64,000 nucleotides of DNA from Pseudotabrizicola algicola (lineage in GTDB: Bacteria; Pseudomonadota; Alphaproteobacteria; Rhodobacterales; Rhodobacteraceae). The translations under genes were made by a program, and so were the position numbers. Position 1 is the first letter of the stretch; every line of letters begins with the position of its first letter. Positions 24,976 through 32,053 of this stretch are shown in pieces. A model generated the notes under the pieces. It saw only the letters and a list, made by a program, of their open reading frames with translations. It made no database searches and was not told the DNA's origin. The DNA is taken from the NCBI RefSeq assembly GCF_010915705.1, contig NZ_JAAIKE010000002.1:248001-312000 (forward strand), read 5' to 3'.

Positions 24976-26454
24976 TCAGGACATTGCGCGCAGCGCAAGG
25001 AAGATCAGCGCAGACAGCATCGCCGCCATCGGCACCGTAATGACCCAAGCCGCACCAATCGTCAGGAAATGCGCCCGCCGCACCAGCTTGCGGCGGCCCC
25101 GCTCTGCCGGATCCACGGGCTTGCCCTTTTCGATCCCCAGCCGCCGCGCTTTGCGCTCGGCATCCCATTCGCGGTAGAAGCCCACGCCGAACACCGCACC
25201 CACCGCGATATGCGTCGAACTCACCGGAAGGCCCAAGGCGCTGGCCACGATCACCGTGATCGCTGCCGACAGCGCCACGCAATAGGCGCGCATCGGGTTC
25301 AGCTTGGTAATCTCGCCGCCCACCATGCGAATGAGCTTGGGCCCGAACAGAACCAGGCCAAAGGAAATGCCCGCCGCGCCGATGATCATCACCCATAGCG
25401 GAATGGTGACCCGTGATCCGGTCGCCCCTTCCTGCACCGCATGGGCAATCGCCGCCAAAGGCCCGACCGCATTGGCCACATCATTGGCCCCATGCGCGAA
25501 GGAAAGCAGCGCCGCCGACACGACCAGAGGCAGCGCAAACAGCTTCTTGAGTGATTTTTTGCGGTTCTCCAGCCCCTCGGACTGCCGCCGGACCAAAGGC
25601 CGCGCCGCCAGCGTCACCGCAACGCCGATGACAAGCCCAAGCGCAAGACCGCCCGTCAGCGAAATCTCGATCACACGGCGCAAGCCCTTGACCGCAAGAT
25701 AGGCCGAAAACGCCCCCGCCATCACGCCGATCAGCACTGGAACCCAGCGCCGCGCCGCCGTGATCTTGTCAGGCACATCGTTGATGTAAGCCTTGATGAA
25801 GGCCAGAAACAGCGCAGCGATAAGCCCCCCCAGCACGGGCGAGATCACCCAGCTGGCCGCGATCTGGCCCATCGTCGGCCAGTTCACCGCGCCGAACCCT
25901 GCCGCAGTGATGCCCGCGCCCATCACCCCGCCCACGATGGAATGGGTGGTCGACACCGGCGCACCCACCCAGGTTGCGAGGTTCAGCCACAGCGCCGCCG
26001 CCAAGAGCGCCGCCATCATCGCCCAGACAAAGGTATCAGGGTCCGCGACGGCCTCGGGCGAGACAATGCCGCCGGAAATGGTCGACACCACATCGCCGCC
26101 CGCAATCAGCGCCCCCGCCGTTTCGAACACGGCAGCGATGACCAGCGCGCCGCCCATGCTCAGCGCATTCGCGCCGACCGCCGGCCCCATGTTGTTGGCA
26201 ACGTCATTCGCGCCAATATTCAGCGCCATGTAGGCCCCGAAAGCCGCCGCCGTCACCAGAATGACGGTCGCGGATGATCCACCCGAAAGCACGATGGCCG
26301 CAATCGCGCAGACAAGGATGAACAGCACCCCGAGGCTGATCGCGATCATCGGGCGACTGACAAAGATCAGCGCCTGCTCCAACTGAACGATGCGCCCCAG
26401 ATCCTTGTCCAGTGTCTTCCACTGGTTCTGTGGCGGGCTCGGCCTGTCTGTCAT
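24976..26454 (-). CDS. Inorganic phosphate transporter, PiT family
   Basis: This is a 492-residue low-affinity phosphate/cation symporter with about ten to twelve membrane segments. The two inverted family repeats are marked by LNIGANDVANNMGPAVGANAL and SFAHGANDVANAVGPLAAI, with the later SSTHIAVGAVFGVGFYRE and GAPVSTTHSIVGGVMGAG. A cytoplasmic loop rich in charged residues (RRQSEGLENRKKSLKK) sits mid-protein. No DUF47 regulator accompanies it. It follows the kinase/aminotransferase pair in the same direction after 85 bases. Confidence 0.93.
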   Translation of the reverse strand: MTDRPSPPQNQWKTLDKDLGRIVQLEQALIFVSRPMIAISLGVLFILVCAIAAIVLSGGSSATVILVTAAAFGAYMALNIGANDVANNMGPAVGANALSMGGALVIAAVFETAGALIAGGDVVSTISGGIVSPEAVADPDTFVWAMMAALLAAALWLNLATWVGAPVSTTHSIVGGVMGAGITAAGFGAVNWPTMGQIAASWVISPVLGGLIAALFLAFIKAYINDVPDKITAARRWVPVLIGVMAGAFSAYLAVKGLRRVIEISLTGGLALGLVIGVAVTLAARPLVRRQSEGLENRKKSLKKLFALPLVVSAALLSFAHGANDVANAVGPLAAIAHAVQEGATGSRVTIPLWVMIIGAAGISFGLVLFGPKLIRMVGGEITKLNPMRAYCVALSAAITVIVASALGLPVSSTHIAVGAVFGVGFYREWDAERKARRLGIEKGKPVDPAERGRRKLVRRAHFLTIGAAWVITVPMAAMLSALIFLALRAMS

Positions 26455-26539
26455 GTCATGCGCCTGTGATCTGGGTGTTACGCCCGTGTTACCTGCGCGC
26501 TGACTATCCGTTCACAATCATGCTGACAACCGATTCCCC

Positions 26540-27454
26540 TCAAGCCATGCAGGCATTGGCGAACATCACCGCACGCGCGATATGCCGTGCATGCACCGGA
26601 TCATCCGGCGGCAGCCGGGGCGCCGCCCAGCCGACCGAAGCCAGGGTCCGCGCGAGTGTGAAGGCATCCACCTCGGCCGGATCGGACAGCCCGTAGCCTT
26701 CACACAGCGCCGCCCGCAACTCGGCATATCCCGGCTCGTAGAGGTTCTGCGAAAGAACGGTGCCCAGATCATACAGCCGGTAGCCAAAACCGGAATCATC
26801 AAAGTCAATCAGTGAAAGTGAACTCCCGTTCACAAGAATATTCTCGCGCAGCACATCGGCATGGATCAACCCCGTCGCCCCCTGATGCCGCGCCAGCCGT
26901 CCGGCGAGCCAAAGCCGTGCCTCGGCCAACAGACCGGCCTCCACAGGCCCCAACGCCGGATGCTCCCAGAACCGCCCCCAGAAAGGGGCCTCGCCCACCA
27001 GCCCGTCATGATCCCAGCGCGGACGCTCGAACCAGCCGGGCAAGGCCAGAGCATCTGTCACAGCGTGAACCTGCGCCAGCAAACGCCCCAAGGCGAAAAG
27101 CTGCGCCGCCTGCGCCGCCACCGGACCTTGTAGAGGCACACCGGCCTCTCCCAAAGGCGCGCCCTCCACCCAGTCCACCACCGAGGCAAGACGGCCCGAG
27201 GGCAGCACCGCCAGCGGCTCGCCCTCTGCCAGCGCCACAGCCGCAGGCACCGGCAAACCTGCGTCGGCCAATGCCGCGCACCACCACAACTCAGATCGGA
27301 TCGCCGCCGCCGACTGATACCCGCGCCGATGCAGGCGCAGCGCGCCGCGCCGTCCCCCGGGCAGGGCAAGCTCGTAAACCTCGTTCTCGCGCAGGCGCAG
27401 CGCCCGCACGATCCTGCCGCCCCATAGGCCCGCTGCGATCTCGGCCTCGCTCAT
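26540..27454 (-). CDS. APH-family small-molecule kinase
   Basis: This 304-residue protein has the aminoglycoside phosphotransferase / choline kinase fold. The catalytic loop is GLIHADVLRENILVNG, and the metal-binding Asp is in LSLIDFDDSGFGYRLYD. Its start overlaps the stop of the class III aminotransferase gene (ATGA), so the two are made together. In fused homologues, and in the animal pair hydroxylysine kinase with phosphohydroxylysine phospho-lyase, such a kinase phosphorylates an amino alcohol that the PLP enzyme then breaks down. By inference this is an amino-alcohol kinase (ethanolamine, hydroxylysine or similar) rather than an antibiotic-resistance enzyme. Confidence 0.82.
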   Translation of the reverse strand: MSEAEIAAGLWGGRIVRALRLRENEVYELALPGGRRGALRLHRRGYQSAAAIRSELWWCAALADAGLPVPAAVALAEGEPLAVLPSGRLASVVDWVEGAPLGEAGVPLQGPVAAQAAQLFALGRLLAQVHAVTDALALPGWFERPRWDHDGLVGEAPFWGRFWEHPALGPVEAGLLAEARLWLAGRLARHQGATGLIHADVLRENILVNGSSLSLIDFDDSGFGYRLYDLGTVLSQNLYEPGYAELRAALCEGYGLSDPAEVDAFTLARTLASVGWAAPRLPPDDPVHARHIARAVMFANACMA

Positions 27455-28704
27455 GCCGCGTCCAGCGCCGCCTGCAGCGCATCGGCCAACAGATCTGCCT
27501 CAGCCTGCCCGAACACCATCGGCGGACGGATCTTCAGCGTCGCACCGCCCCGACCGATCCGGTTCAGCAAGAACCCGCGCGCCACCATGTCCTCCACCAG
27601 ATCGGCGGCGAAATCGCCCGCCCCGTCACCCCCGAACTCCACGCCAAAGAACATGCCAACGCCCCGCACATTCTCAATCCGCCCGTGCCGCAGCGCACCC
27701 AACCGCTCCAGCAGATTGGCCGAGGTCGCCGCCCCCCGCGCCTGCAACCCCTCGTCCTCGATCACGTCCAGCGTTGCCAGACAGGCCGCCGCCGACACCG
27801 GATTGCCGCCAAAAGTGTTGAAATAGCCAAAGGCCTCGCGAAATGCGGCCATGACCTCGGGCCGCGCCAGACAGGCCGCGACCGGATGGCCATTCGCCAT
27901 CGGCTTGCCGATGGTCACCACATCGGGCGCAAAGCCCAGCCAGTCATGCCCCCAGAAATGGCTGCCCACCCGGCCAAAGCCCGGCTGCACCTCGTCGCAG
28001 AGGATAAGCCCGCCCGCGCGGCGCACCACCTCTACCGCAAGGTCCAGAAACCCCGGCGCAATCGCAGGCAACCCCTCATTGGCAAACACCGGGCACAGCA
28101 TCAGCCCGGAAAAGCCAAAGCCCGCCGCCTCCAGATCGGCAATCGCCGCCGCCACATGCGCGGCAAAGGCGGCAGGCTGCGCCTCGGCACTGCCGCCCAA
28201 AGGCGCCAGCGTCTCGGGCGACGGCACCAGACGCACATGCGGCGCGCGCCCTCCGATCGGTGGCCGCCGCGTGGAAAGCTGGCTCACCGCCGCCGTATTG
28301 CCGTGATAGGTCGCATCCGTCGCAATGATCCCCGTCTTGCCCGTCACCGCCTGTGCCATGCGCAGGGCCAGATCATTTGCTTCCGATCCGGTGCACACCA
28401 TGATCGCCTGCCGCACATCATGCCCCAGCGTCGCCACCAGCCGCTCGATGTAATCTAGCACCAGATCATGATGATAGCGCGTGTGGGTGTTCAGCACCGC
28501 CGCCTGCCGCGCAATCGCCTCCACCACACGCGGATGGCAATGCCCCACATGGGCGACGTTGTTATAGCAATCGACATAGCGCTTGCCCGCCTTGTCCCAC
28601 AACCATACCCCCTGCCCGCGCACGATATGCACCGGCCTGCGGTAGAAGGTCGGCACATTCGGCCCCATCAGCCGCGCGCGCCTTGCCTCGAGGCTCTCAG
28701 TCAT
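27451..28704 (-). CDS. Class III aminotransferase-fold PLP enzyme, phospho-lyase-like
   Basis: This 417-residue PLP enzyme resembles the ethanolamine-phosphate and phosphohydroxylysine phospho-lyases. Marks are YVDCYNNVAHVGHCHPRVVE, CTGSEANDLALRMAQ, ILCDEVQPGFGRVGSHFW (PLP-binding Asp) and VVTIGKPMANGHPVAA (Schiff-base Lys). The first ATG of the open frame (28719) is less likely than 28704, which overlaps the arfB stop by eight bases. It is coupled to the APH-type kinase. The expected reaction is elimination of phosphate and ammonia from a phosphorylated amino alcohol, giving an aldehyde. A plain transaminase remains possible. Confidence 0.85.
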   Translation of the reverse strand: MTESLEARRARLMGPNVPTFYRRPVHIVRGQGVWLWDKAGKRYVDCYNNVAHVGHCHPRVVEAIARQAAVLNTHTRYHHDLVLDYIERLVATLGHDVRQAIMVCTGSEANDLALRMAQAVTGKTGIIATDATYHGNTAAVSQLSTRRPPIGGRAPHVRLVPSPETLAPLGGSAEAQPAAFAAHVAAAIADLEAAGFGFSGLMLCPVFANEGLPAIAPGFLDLAVEVVRRAGGLILCDEVQPGFGRVGSHFWGHDWLGFAPDVVTIGKPMANGHPVAACLARPEVMAAFREAFGYFNTFGGNPVSAAACLATLDVIEDEGLQARGAATSANLLERLGALRHGRIENVRGVGMFFGVEFGGDGAGDFAADLVEDMVARGFLLNRIGRGGATLKIRPPMVFGQAEADLLADALQAALDAA

Positions 28705-29122
28705 CCTCGCCCTCCACACGGCCCCGTCCGGCCTTGACCTCGCCGCGCACCGACTTGGCCTTCAGCCGCCGCAAGGTGCTGCCATAGGTGGGCTTGGTCG
28801 CGACCCGCCGCTTGGGCGCCACCAGCGCCGCGCGCACCATCTCCACCAGCCGCTCCCGCGCCAGCTCGCGGTTGCGAGTCTGGCTCCGCGTCTCCTCGGC
28901 CCGGATCACGATGGCCCCGTCCAGCGTCCAGCGCCGCCCGGCCAGCTTCTTCAGCCGCGCCTTGACGGGGGCAGGCAGATGCGGCGACCGCTCCGCCTCA
29001 AAGCGCAACTCCACCGCCGTCTCCACCTTGTTCACATTCTGCCCGCCCGGCCCTTGCGAGCGGGTAAAGCTTTCCGTCAGCTCCCATTCGGCCAGCGACA
29101 CCGTGTCTGAAATCCTCAACAT
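28697..29122 (-). CDS. arfB: Alternative ribosome-rescue factor, peptidyl-tRNA hydrolase ArfB
   Basis: This 141-residue release-factor-like protein frees ribosomes stalled on non-stop mRNA. The catalytic GGQ is at residues 26-28 (RSQGPGGQNVNKV), followed by SQTRNRELAR. The Lys/Arg-rich C-terminal tail (APKRRVATKPTYGSTLRRLK) is the part that enters the empty mRNA channel. The ATG at 29122 is preferred over a GTG two codons earlier. The gene has a long leader (to about 29520) that holds an exceptional Shine-Dalgarno, a leader ORF and a terminator, suggesting attenuation. Confidence 0.93.
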   Translation of the reverse strand: MLRISDTVSLAEWELTESFTRSQGPGGQNVNKVETAVELRFEAERSPHLPAPVKARLKKLAGRRWTLDGAIVIRAEETRSQTRNRELARERLVEMVRAALVAPKRRVATKPTYGSTLRRLKAKSVRGEVKAGRGRVEGEDD

Positions 29123-29161
29123 GCCCACACCATAGCAAAGGCCCGCCCTGACGAAAGCCCT

Positions 29162-29194
29162 GCCGCTTTTCCGTCCTCAAATATCCCCGCGCGG
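29162..29194 (-). repeat. GGATATTT dispersed repeat, copy 2
   Basis: On the minus strand this reads GCGGGGATATTTGAGGACGG followed by AAAAGCGGC. It is very close to the copy at 12898-12932 in the same orientation. It lies between the attenuator-like terminator and arfB, so it is part of the arfB leader. Confidence 0.5.
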
Positions 29195-29297
29195 AGCGCA
29201 AACCCGAGGCGGCGCGCAGGCGCCAACGAGACAAAAAGAATGCGCGCATCGCGCGCGCTATCTGTAAACCGCCGGTCCGGCAGGGGGCCACAAAAGA

Positions 29298-29328
29298 GAA
29301 AGGATCGCCGGTTTGCGGCGATCCTTTC
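29298..29328 (-). terminator. Intrinsic terminator upstream of arfB
   Basis: GAAAGGATCGCCG (29298-29310) and CGGCGATCCTTTC (29316-29328) form a perfect 13-base stem with a five-base loop. On the minus strand the stem is followed by TCTCTTTTG, a fair T-tract, so it terminates minus-strand transcription about 170 bases before arfB. It is the strongest terminator I see in the window. The stem arms can pair instead with the leader Shine-Dalgarno. Confidence 0.8.
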
Positions 29329-29335
29329 CGAGTTC

Positions 29336-29344
29336 AAGGAGATG
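29336..29344 (-). promoter_or_regulatory. Segment that can sequester the leader Shine-Dalgarno
   Basis: On the minus strand CATCTCCTT can pair over nine positions (one G-U) with AAGGAGGTG at 29460-29468. It lies just before the terminator stem, about 115 bases downstream of the Shine-Dalgarno. Pairing would hide the leader ribosome site. Confidence 0.5.
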
Positions 29345-29397
29345 GGCCAGTTAGGTAACCTGTCCCAATCACGGGTTCGTTCACTAAGGGGTTGCCC

Positions 29398-29454
29398 CTA
29401 GAAAACACCCCCCATGACTGTCCCGACACGTCTCTCCAATATCACTCTAGACAC
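29398..29454 (-). CDS. Putative 18-residue leader peptide upstream of arfB
   Basis: A GTG start, seven bases after AAGGAGG, opens an 18-codon frame: MSRVILERRVGTVMGGVF. It ends at a TAG inside the small hairpin CTAGGGG-CAA-CCCCTTAG. No family is recognised and its length points to a leader peptide rather than a functional protein. Its ribosome site is the best in the window, which is odd for so short a frame. Translation is not proven by sequence alone. Confidence 0.5.
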   Translation of the reverse strand: MSRVILERRVGTVMGGVF

Positions 29455-29470
29455 TGGATCACCTCCTTTC
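29455..29470 (-). promoter_or_regulatory. Sixteen-base complement of the 16S rRNA 3' end
   Basis: On the minus strand GAAAGGAGGTGATCCA is the exact complement of the 3' tail of 16S rRNA (TGGATCACCTCCTTTC). Normal Shine-Dalgarno sites match over four to seven bases. The flanks do not resemble 16S rRNA, so it is not a piece of an rRNA gene. It precedes the 18-codon leader frame. Confidence 0.75.
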
Positions 29471-29489
29471 AAATGGTTGCCGATAGGGG

Positions 29490-29518
29490 TAGCCTGACAC
29501 AGATTTGGTGGCTGTCAA
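29490..29518 (-). promoter_or_regulatory. Possible promoter of the arfB leader
   Basis: A perfect -35 box TTGACA (29513-29518, minus strand) lies seven bases after the yhhQ stop codon. The -10 match is poor (AGGCTA at 17-base spacing). The same TTGACAGCC string starts the proposed yhhQ promoter at 30237. Transcription from yhhQ could also enter the leader. Confidence 0.4.
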
Positions 29519-29524
29519 ATCCTT

Positions 29525-30145
29525 TTACGCAATCCGTGCGCTCAATTTTCCGACAATTAACCGGAATGGCAAAAGTGCCACCAAAGCGAGCAAAAGCTTT
29601 ACACCCCAATCCGCCACCGCCAGAGACACCCACAAAGGCGCTGCCGGACCGAGCCCCAGAAGCGGCAAAACCTCGTTGGCCCAGGCCACGTCATTGCCCG
29701 GTTCCAGCCCCGACAGCGCGCCGGAAAACGCGATGGTGAAGAATAGCGCCGTATCGACGGATGACCCGATCAGTGTCGACACCAAGGGCGCGCGCCACCA
29801 TGCCCCGGCGCGAAAGCGGTCGAACACGGCCACATCCAAGAGTTGCGCCGTCAGGAAGGCCACCCCCGACCCGATGGCGATCCGCCATGTCACCAGCGGG
29901 CCGAACTCGCCCATGATCTGCGAGCCGATCAGCGAACAGGCCACCCCCACGGCAAAGCCCGTGAAAACAACCCGCCGCGCGGCCTGCGCGCCATAAAGCC
30001 GGTTGGTCAGGTCGGTCACCAGAAAGGCGATGGGATAGGTAAAGGCGCCCCATGTCAGCCATTGGCCGAACAGAAACTGCACCAGGATATTTGAGGCCAC
30101 GACAGTCGCGGCCATGGCAAGAATGCCGGGCAGAAGTTTTTGCAT
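29525..30145 (-). CDS. yhhQ: Queuosine precursor transporter YhhQ (VUT family)
   Basis: This is a 206-residue inner-membrane protein with about six hydrophobic segments. It imports preQ0/preQ1 for synthesis of queuosine, the modified base of tRNA wobble positions. Family features are ILVQFLFGQWLTWGAFTYPI, FLVTDLTNRLYGAQAARRVV and WRAPLVSTLIGSSVDTALFF. Two ATGs occur in tandem (30148 and 30145). The second has better spacing from the GGA of the ribosome site, so it is used here. A preQ1-I-like riboswitch at 30153-30184 directly precedes it, which strongly supports the function. Confidence 0.93.
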   Translation of the reverse strand: MQKLLPGILAMAATVVASNILVQFLFGQWLTWGAFTYPIAFLVTDLTNRLYGAQAARRVVFTGFAVGVACSLIGSQIMGEFGPLVTWRIAIGSGVAFLTAQLLDVAVFDRFRAGAWWRAPLVSTLIGSSVDTALFFTIAFSGALSGLEPGNDVAWANEVLPLLGLGPAAPLWVSLAVADWGVKLLLALVALLPFRLIVGKLSARIA

Positions 30146-30152
30146 CATGTGA

Positions 30153-30184
30153 TCCGTTTTTTATGCAAGGTCGCGGAGACTTGC
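30153..30184 (-). promoter_or_regulatory. preQ1-I-like riboswitch controlling yhhQ
   Basis: On the minus strand GCAAG (30184-30180) pairs with CTTGC (30169-30165), enclosing a ten-base loop TCTCCGCGAC. It is followed by ATAAAAAACGGA. The loop TCCG pairs with the 3' CGGA to make the H-type pseudoknot of this class, and the loop keeps the GCnAC pattern. The A-rich tail ATAAAAAAC is the class hallmark. The pseudoknot takes up the CGGA that serves as ribosome site for yhhQ, so ligand binding should block translation. The class normally controls queuosine genes, and here the next gene is the precursor importer. Confidence 0.78.
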
Positions 30185-30208
30185 CCCCCGTTGCGATGGG
30201 GACGCGCC

Positions 30209-30237
30209 GCCCTAATGCAGCGCGGCCCGGCTGTCAA
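30209..30237 (-). promoter_or_regulatory. Possible promoter of yhhQ
   Basis: TTGACA (30232-30237, minus strand) overlaps the stop codon of the upstream phytase-like gene. A weak -10 (TAGGGC) follows at 17-base spacing. It would start transcription about 20 bases before the riboswitch. Confidence 0.4.
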
Positions 30238-31175
30238 TCATGCAGCCGGTATTCCACAATTTCGGTGCGCATGAAGGCCAGGAAGTTGTCATCCGAAATC
30301 ATCGTCAGGCGAATGGCCCCGCCCGCATCGCGCCACACCGCCAGCCCCTCCAGATTGCCGTGCTGGCCGGTCGGAGTCTGCAGGTGCAGCCGCCGGTCGC
30401 TCAGCGCCTTGGCCCCCACCTTGAAAGACCGCACCCGGCTCGCAAATCCGGTAATGCCGTGAAACGCCCGTTCCAGCACATAAAGCCGCCCATCCGGCCC
30501 GAAATCTGCCGAAACCGGAAGAAACACACCCTCCCGCGGCAGGTCAAAGGGCTGCGTCCATTTCCCGTCGGCATAACGCCAGATCGGAAAATCCACCCCG
30601 CCCGCATTTCCCGGCTGTCCCGTCAGCAGGCGGATGCGCTTCGATCCCGGCAACTCCTCCGGCATGGTGTATAGCGCGCCCTTGGCGTCAATCGCCAATG
30701 CCTCCAGAGCGGCATTGCGCGGAAAGCTGGCAAAGGCCTCGGGCGTCGGCAGGTTTTCGGCCACCCCGTTGATATCGCGATAGCGCAGAACCCGCGCCAC
30801 CCCTTCGAACGAGACATACACCGTACCATCGGCCGCCACCGCGATGCCTTCGCTGTCGTTGCGCCCTGCCGCCAGCGGAGCGTTCTTGTTTGATTTCAAC
30901 CGTTTCACCGGACCGGATTCCACCGCCACGATGGTGCCGTCCGGGCCGCGCCGCAACCGCCCCTCCACGAAACTGCCGCGATCCGTCAGCGCGATGAAGC
31001 GCGAGCCGTCTGCCGACAGGTCAATCGCCGAAAACCCGCCGAAAGCGGTATCGGGCATCGTCCAGCGGAAAGCGCCGAGAAACCCCGGCGGCGGGTTCGG
31101 GCTGGCGCTTCCTTGCAGCCCGAAGGCAACCACCAGCGCCGTCGCGATTACCGCGAGGCGAGAACGTCTTGGCAT
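30234..31175 (-). CDS. Esterase-like activity of phytase family protein, exported
   Basis: This 313-residue secreted protein has a signal peptide ([20 protein letters not shown], cleavage near residue 24) and a phytase-like beta-propeller domain. Typical blade motifs are [57 protein letters not shown] and [19 protein letters not shown]. Members are exported proteins of uncertain substrate, often described as phytase-like esterases. Its start overlaps the mepA stop by 28 bases, so the two are co-transcribed. Confidence 0.85.
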   Translation of the reverse strand: MPRRSRLAVIATALVVAFGLQGSASPNPPPGFLGAFRWTMPDTAFGGFSAIDLSADGSRFIALTDRGSFVEGRLRRGPDGTIVAVESGPVKRLKSNKNAPLAAGRNDSEGIAVAADGTVYVSFEGVARVLRYRDINGVAENLPTPEAFASFPRNAALEALAIDAKGALYTMPEELPGSKRIRLLTGQPGNAGGVDFPIWRYADGKWTQPFDLPREGVFLPVSADFGPDGRLYVLERAFHGITGFASRVRSFKVGAKALSDRRLHLQTPTGQHGNLEGLAVWRDAGGAIRLTMISDDNFLAFMRTEIVEYRLHD

Positions 31176-32053
31176 TGTTTGGGCAAATCCGCCATTGTGA
31201 ATTGACGCGGATGGCGTGCGCGCGGCACGTCAGGGTCCACGGGTTTCTTGGTCGTGCTCTTGGGCGGGTTCAGATAATCGGTCACCCACCACGTCAGCGT
31301 CTCGTCACAGCCATTGCCGCCCTTCGACAACTCGGCCACGGTCGGCTTCTGCGTCTCGCACAGGCGCGCGCCCTTGGGGCATTTCAGCCGCACATGGAAA
31401 TGCGTGTCATGCCCCGCGACAGGGCGTATCTTCTGCAGCCAGGGCGTATCGGCGCGCGTGGCGGTCTTGCACATTTCGATCTTCACCGCCGCCGCCACGA
31501 AAATCCGGTCCACCCGAGGGTCCAGTGCCGCCGCGCGCATGATGGCGTGGTGCCGCGCCGTCCAGTTCCGCGTCACCGATTTCTGGTCCGCCGACCGCAC
31601 CGGAATCGACGAGATATTCTCGCGCTCGCGCCGCGTCAGGTTCAACCGCTCGGGCGGCAATTGCCAGATGTCGGCGTCCAGCCCGATCTGGTGGCTGGCA
31701 TGACCACTGGTCATCGGGCCACCGCGCGGCTGGCTGATATCGCCGATGTAAAGACCCGCCCAGCCGATCTGCTGCGCCGTCCGGCTCAGGTCCACCAGAA
31801 AGTTGATCATCTCGGGGTGGCCAAAGTTCCGCCCGCGCGACAGCCGCATGGCCTGCCAGCTTGGCCCGCTTTCCGGCAATTCCACCAGACCCGCCGCGCA
31901 ACCCTTGGCATAAGACCCCACCGGCATCGGCTTTTGCTGGCTTGGCGACGCATGGGCGCCAAACAACTGATTGGCCAGTTGCTGCGCCTCGGCAGCTCCC
32001 GCAAACAGGGCAGGCGCGCACAGGGCTGCGGCCAGCATCAGGGGTCGGATCAT
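31148..32053 (-). CDS. mepA: Penicillin-insensitive murein endopeptidase
   Basis: This 301-residue periplasmic metallopeptidase cuts D-Ala-meso-diaminopimelate cross-links in peptidoglycan. It has a signal peptide ending AAEA and LAS/MepA zinc motifs [15 protein letters not shown] and [14 protein letters not shown]. Cysteines typical of the family are present (GCAAG, EMCKT, LKCPKG, LCETQ, GCDET, QCQDV) and should pair in the periplasm. The ATG at 32053 overlaps the stop of the MFS gene. The longer frame upstream is a shadow. Confidence 0.93.
   Translation of the reverse strand: MIRPLMLAAALCAPALFAGAAEAQQLANQLFGAHASPSQQKPMPVGSYAKGCAAGLVELPESGPSWQAMRLSRGRNFGHPEMINFLVDLSRTAQQIGWAGLYIGDISQPRGGPMTSGHASHQIGLDADIWQLPPERLNLTRRERENISSIPVRSADQKSVTRNWTARHHAIMRAAALDPRVDRIFVAAAVKIEMCKTATRADTPWLQKIRPVAGHDTHFHVRLKCPKGARLCETQKPTVAELSKGGNGCDETLTWWVTDYLNPPKSTTKKPVDPDVPRARHPRQFTMADLPKQCQDVLASR

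Noticed and set aside
26540-27454. Antibiotic-resistance aminoglycoside kinase
   Set aside because: Its overlap with a phospho-lyase-like PLP enzyme and likeness to kinases of fused proteins point to amino-alcohol metabolism.
29341-29400. Plus-strand 19-codon frame starting MGQLGNLSQS
   Set aside because: Its GGAG is too close to the ATG, and the terminator and promoter-like box point to the minus strand.
29455-29470. Remnant of a 16S rRNA gene on the plus strand
   Set aside because: Only 16 bases match; the sequence before and after does not resemble 16S or the following spacer. A ribosome-binding role on the minus strand fits better.
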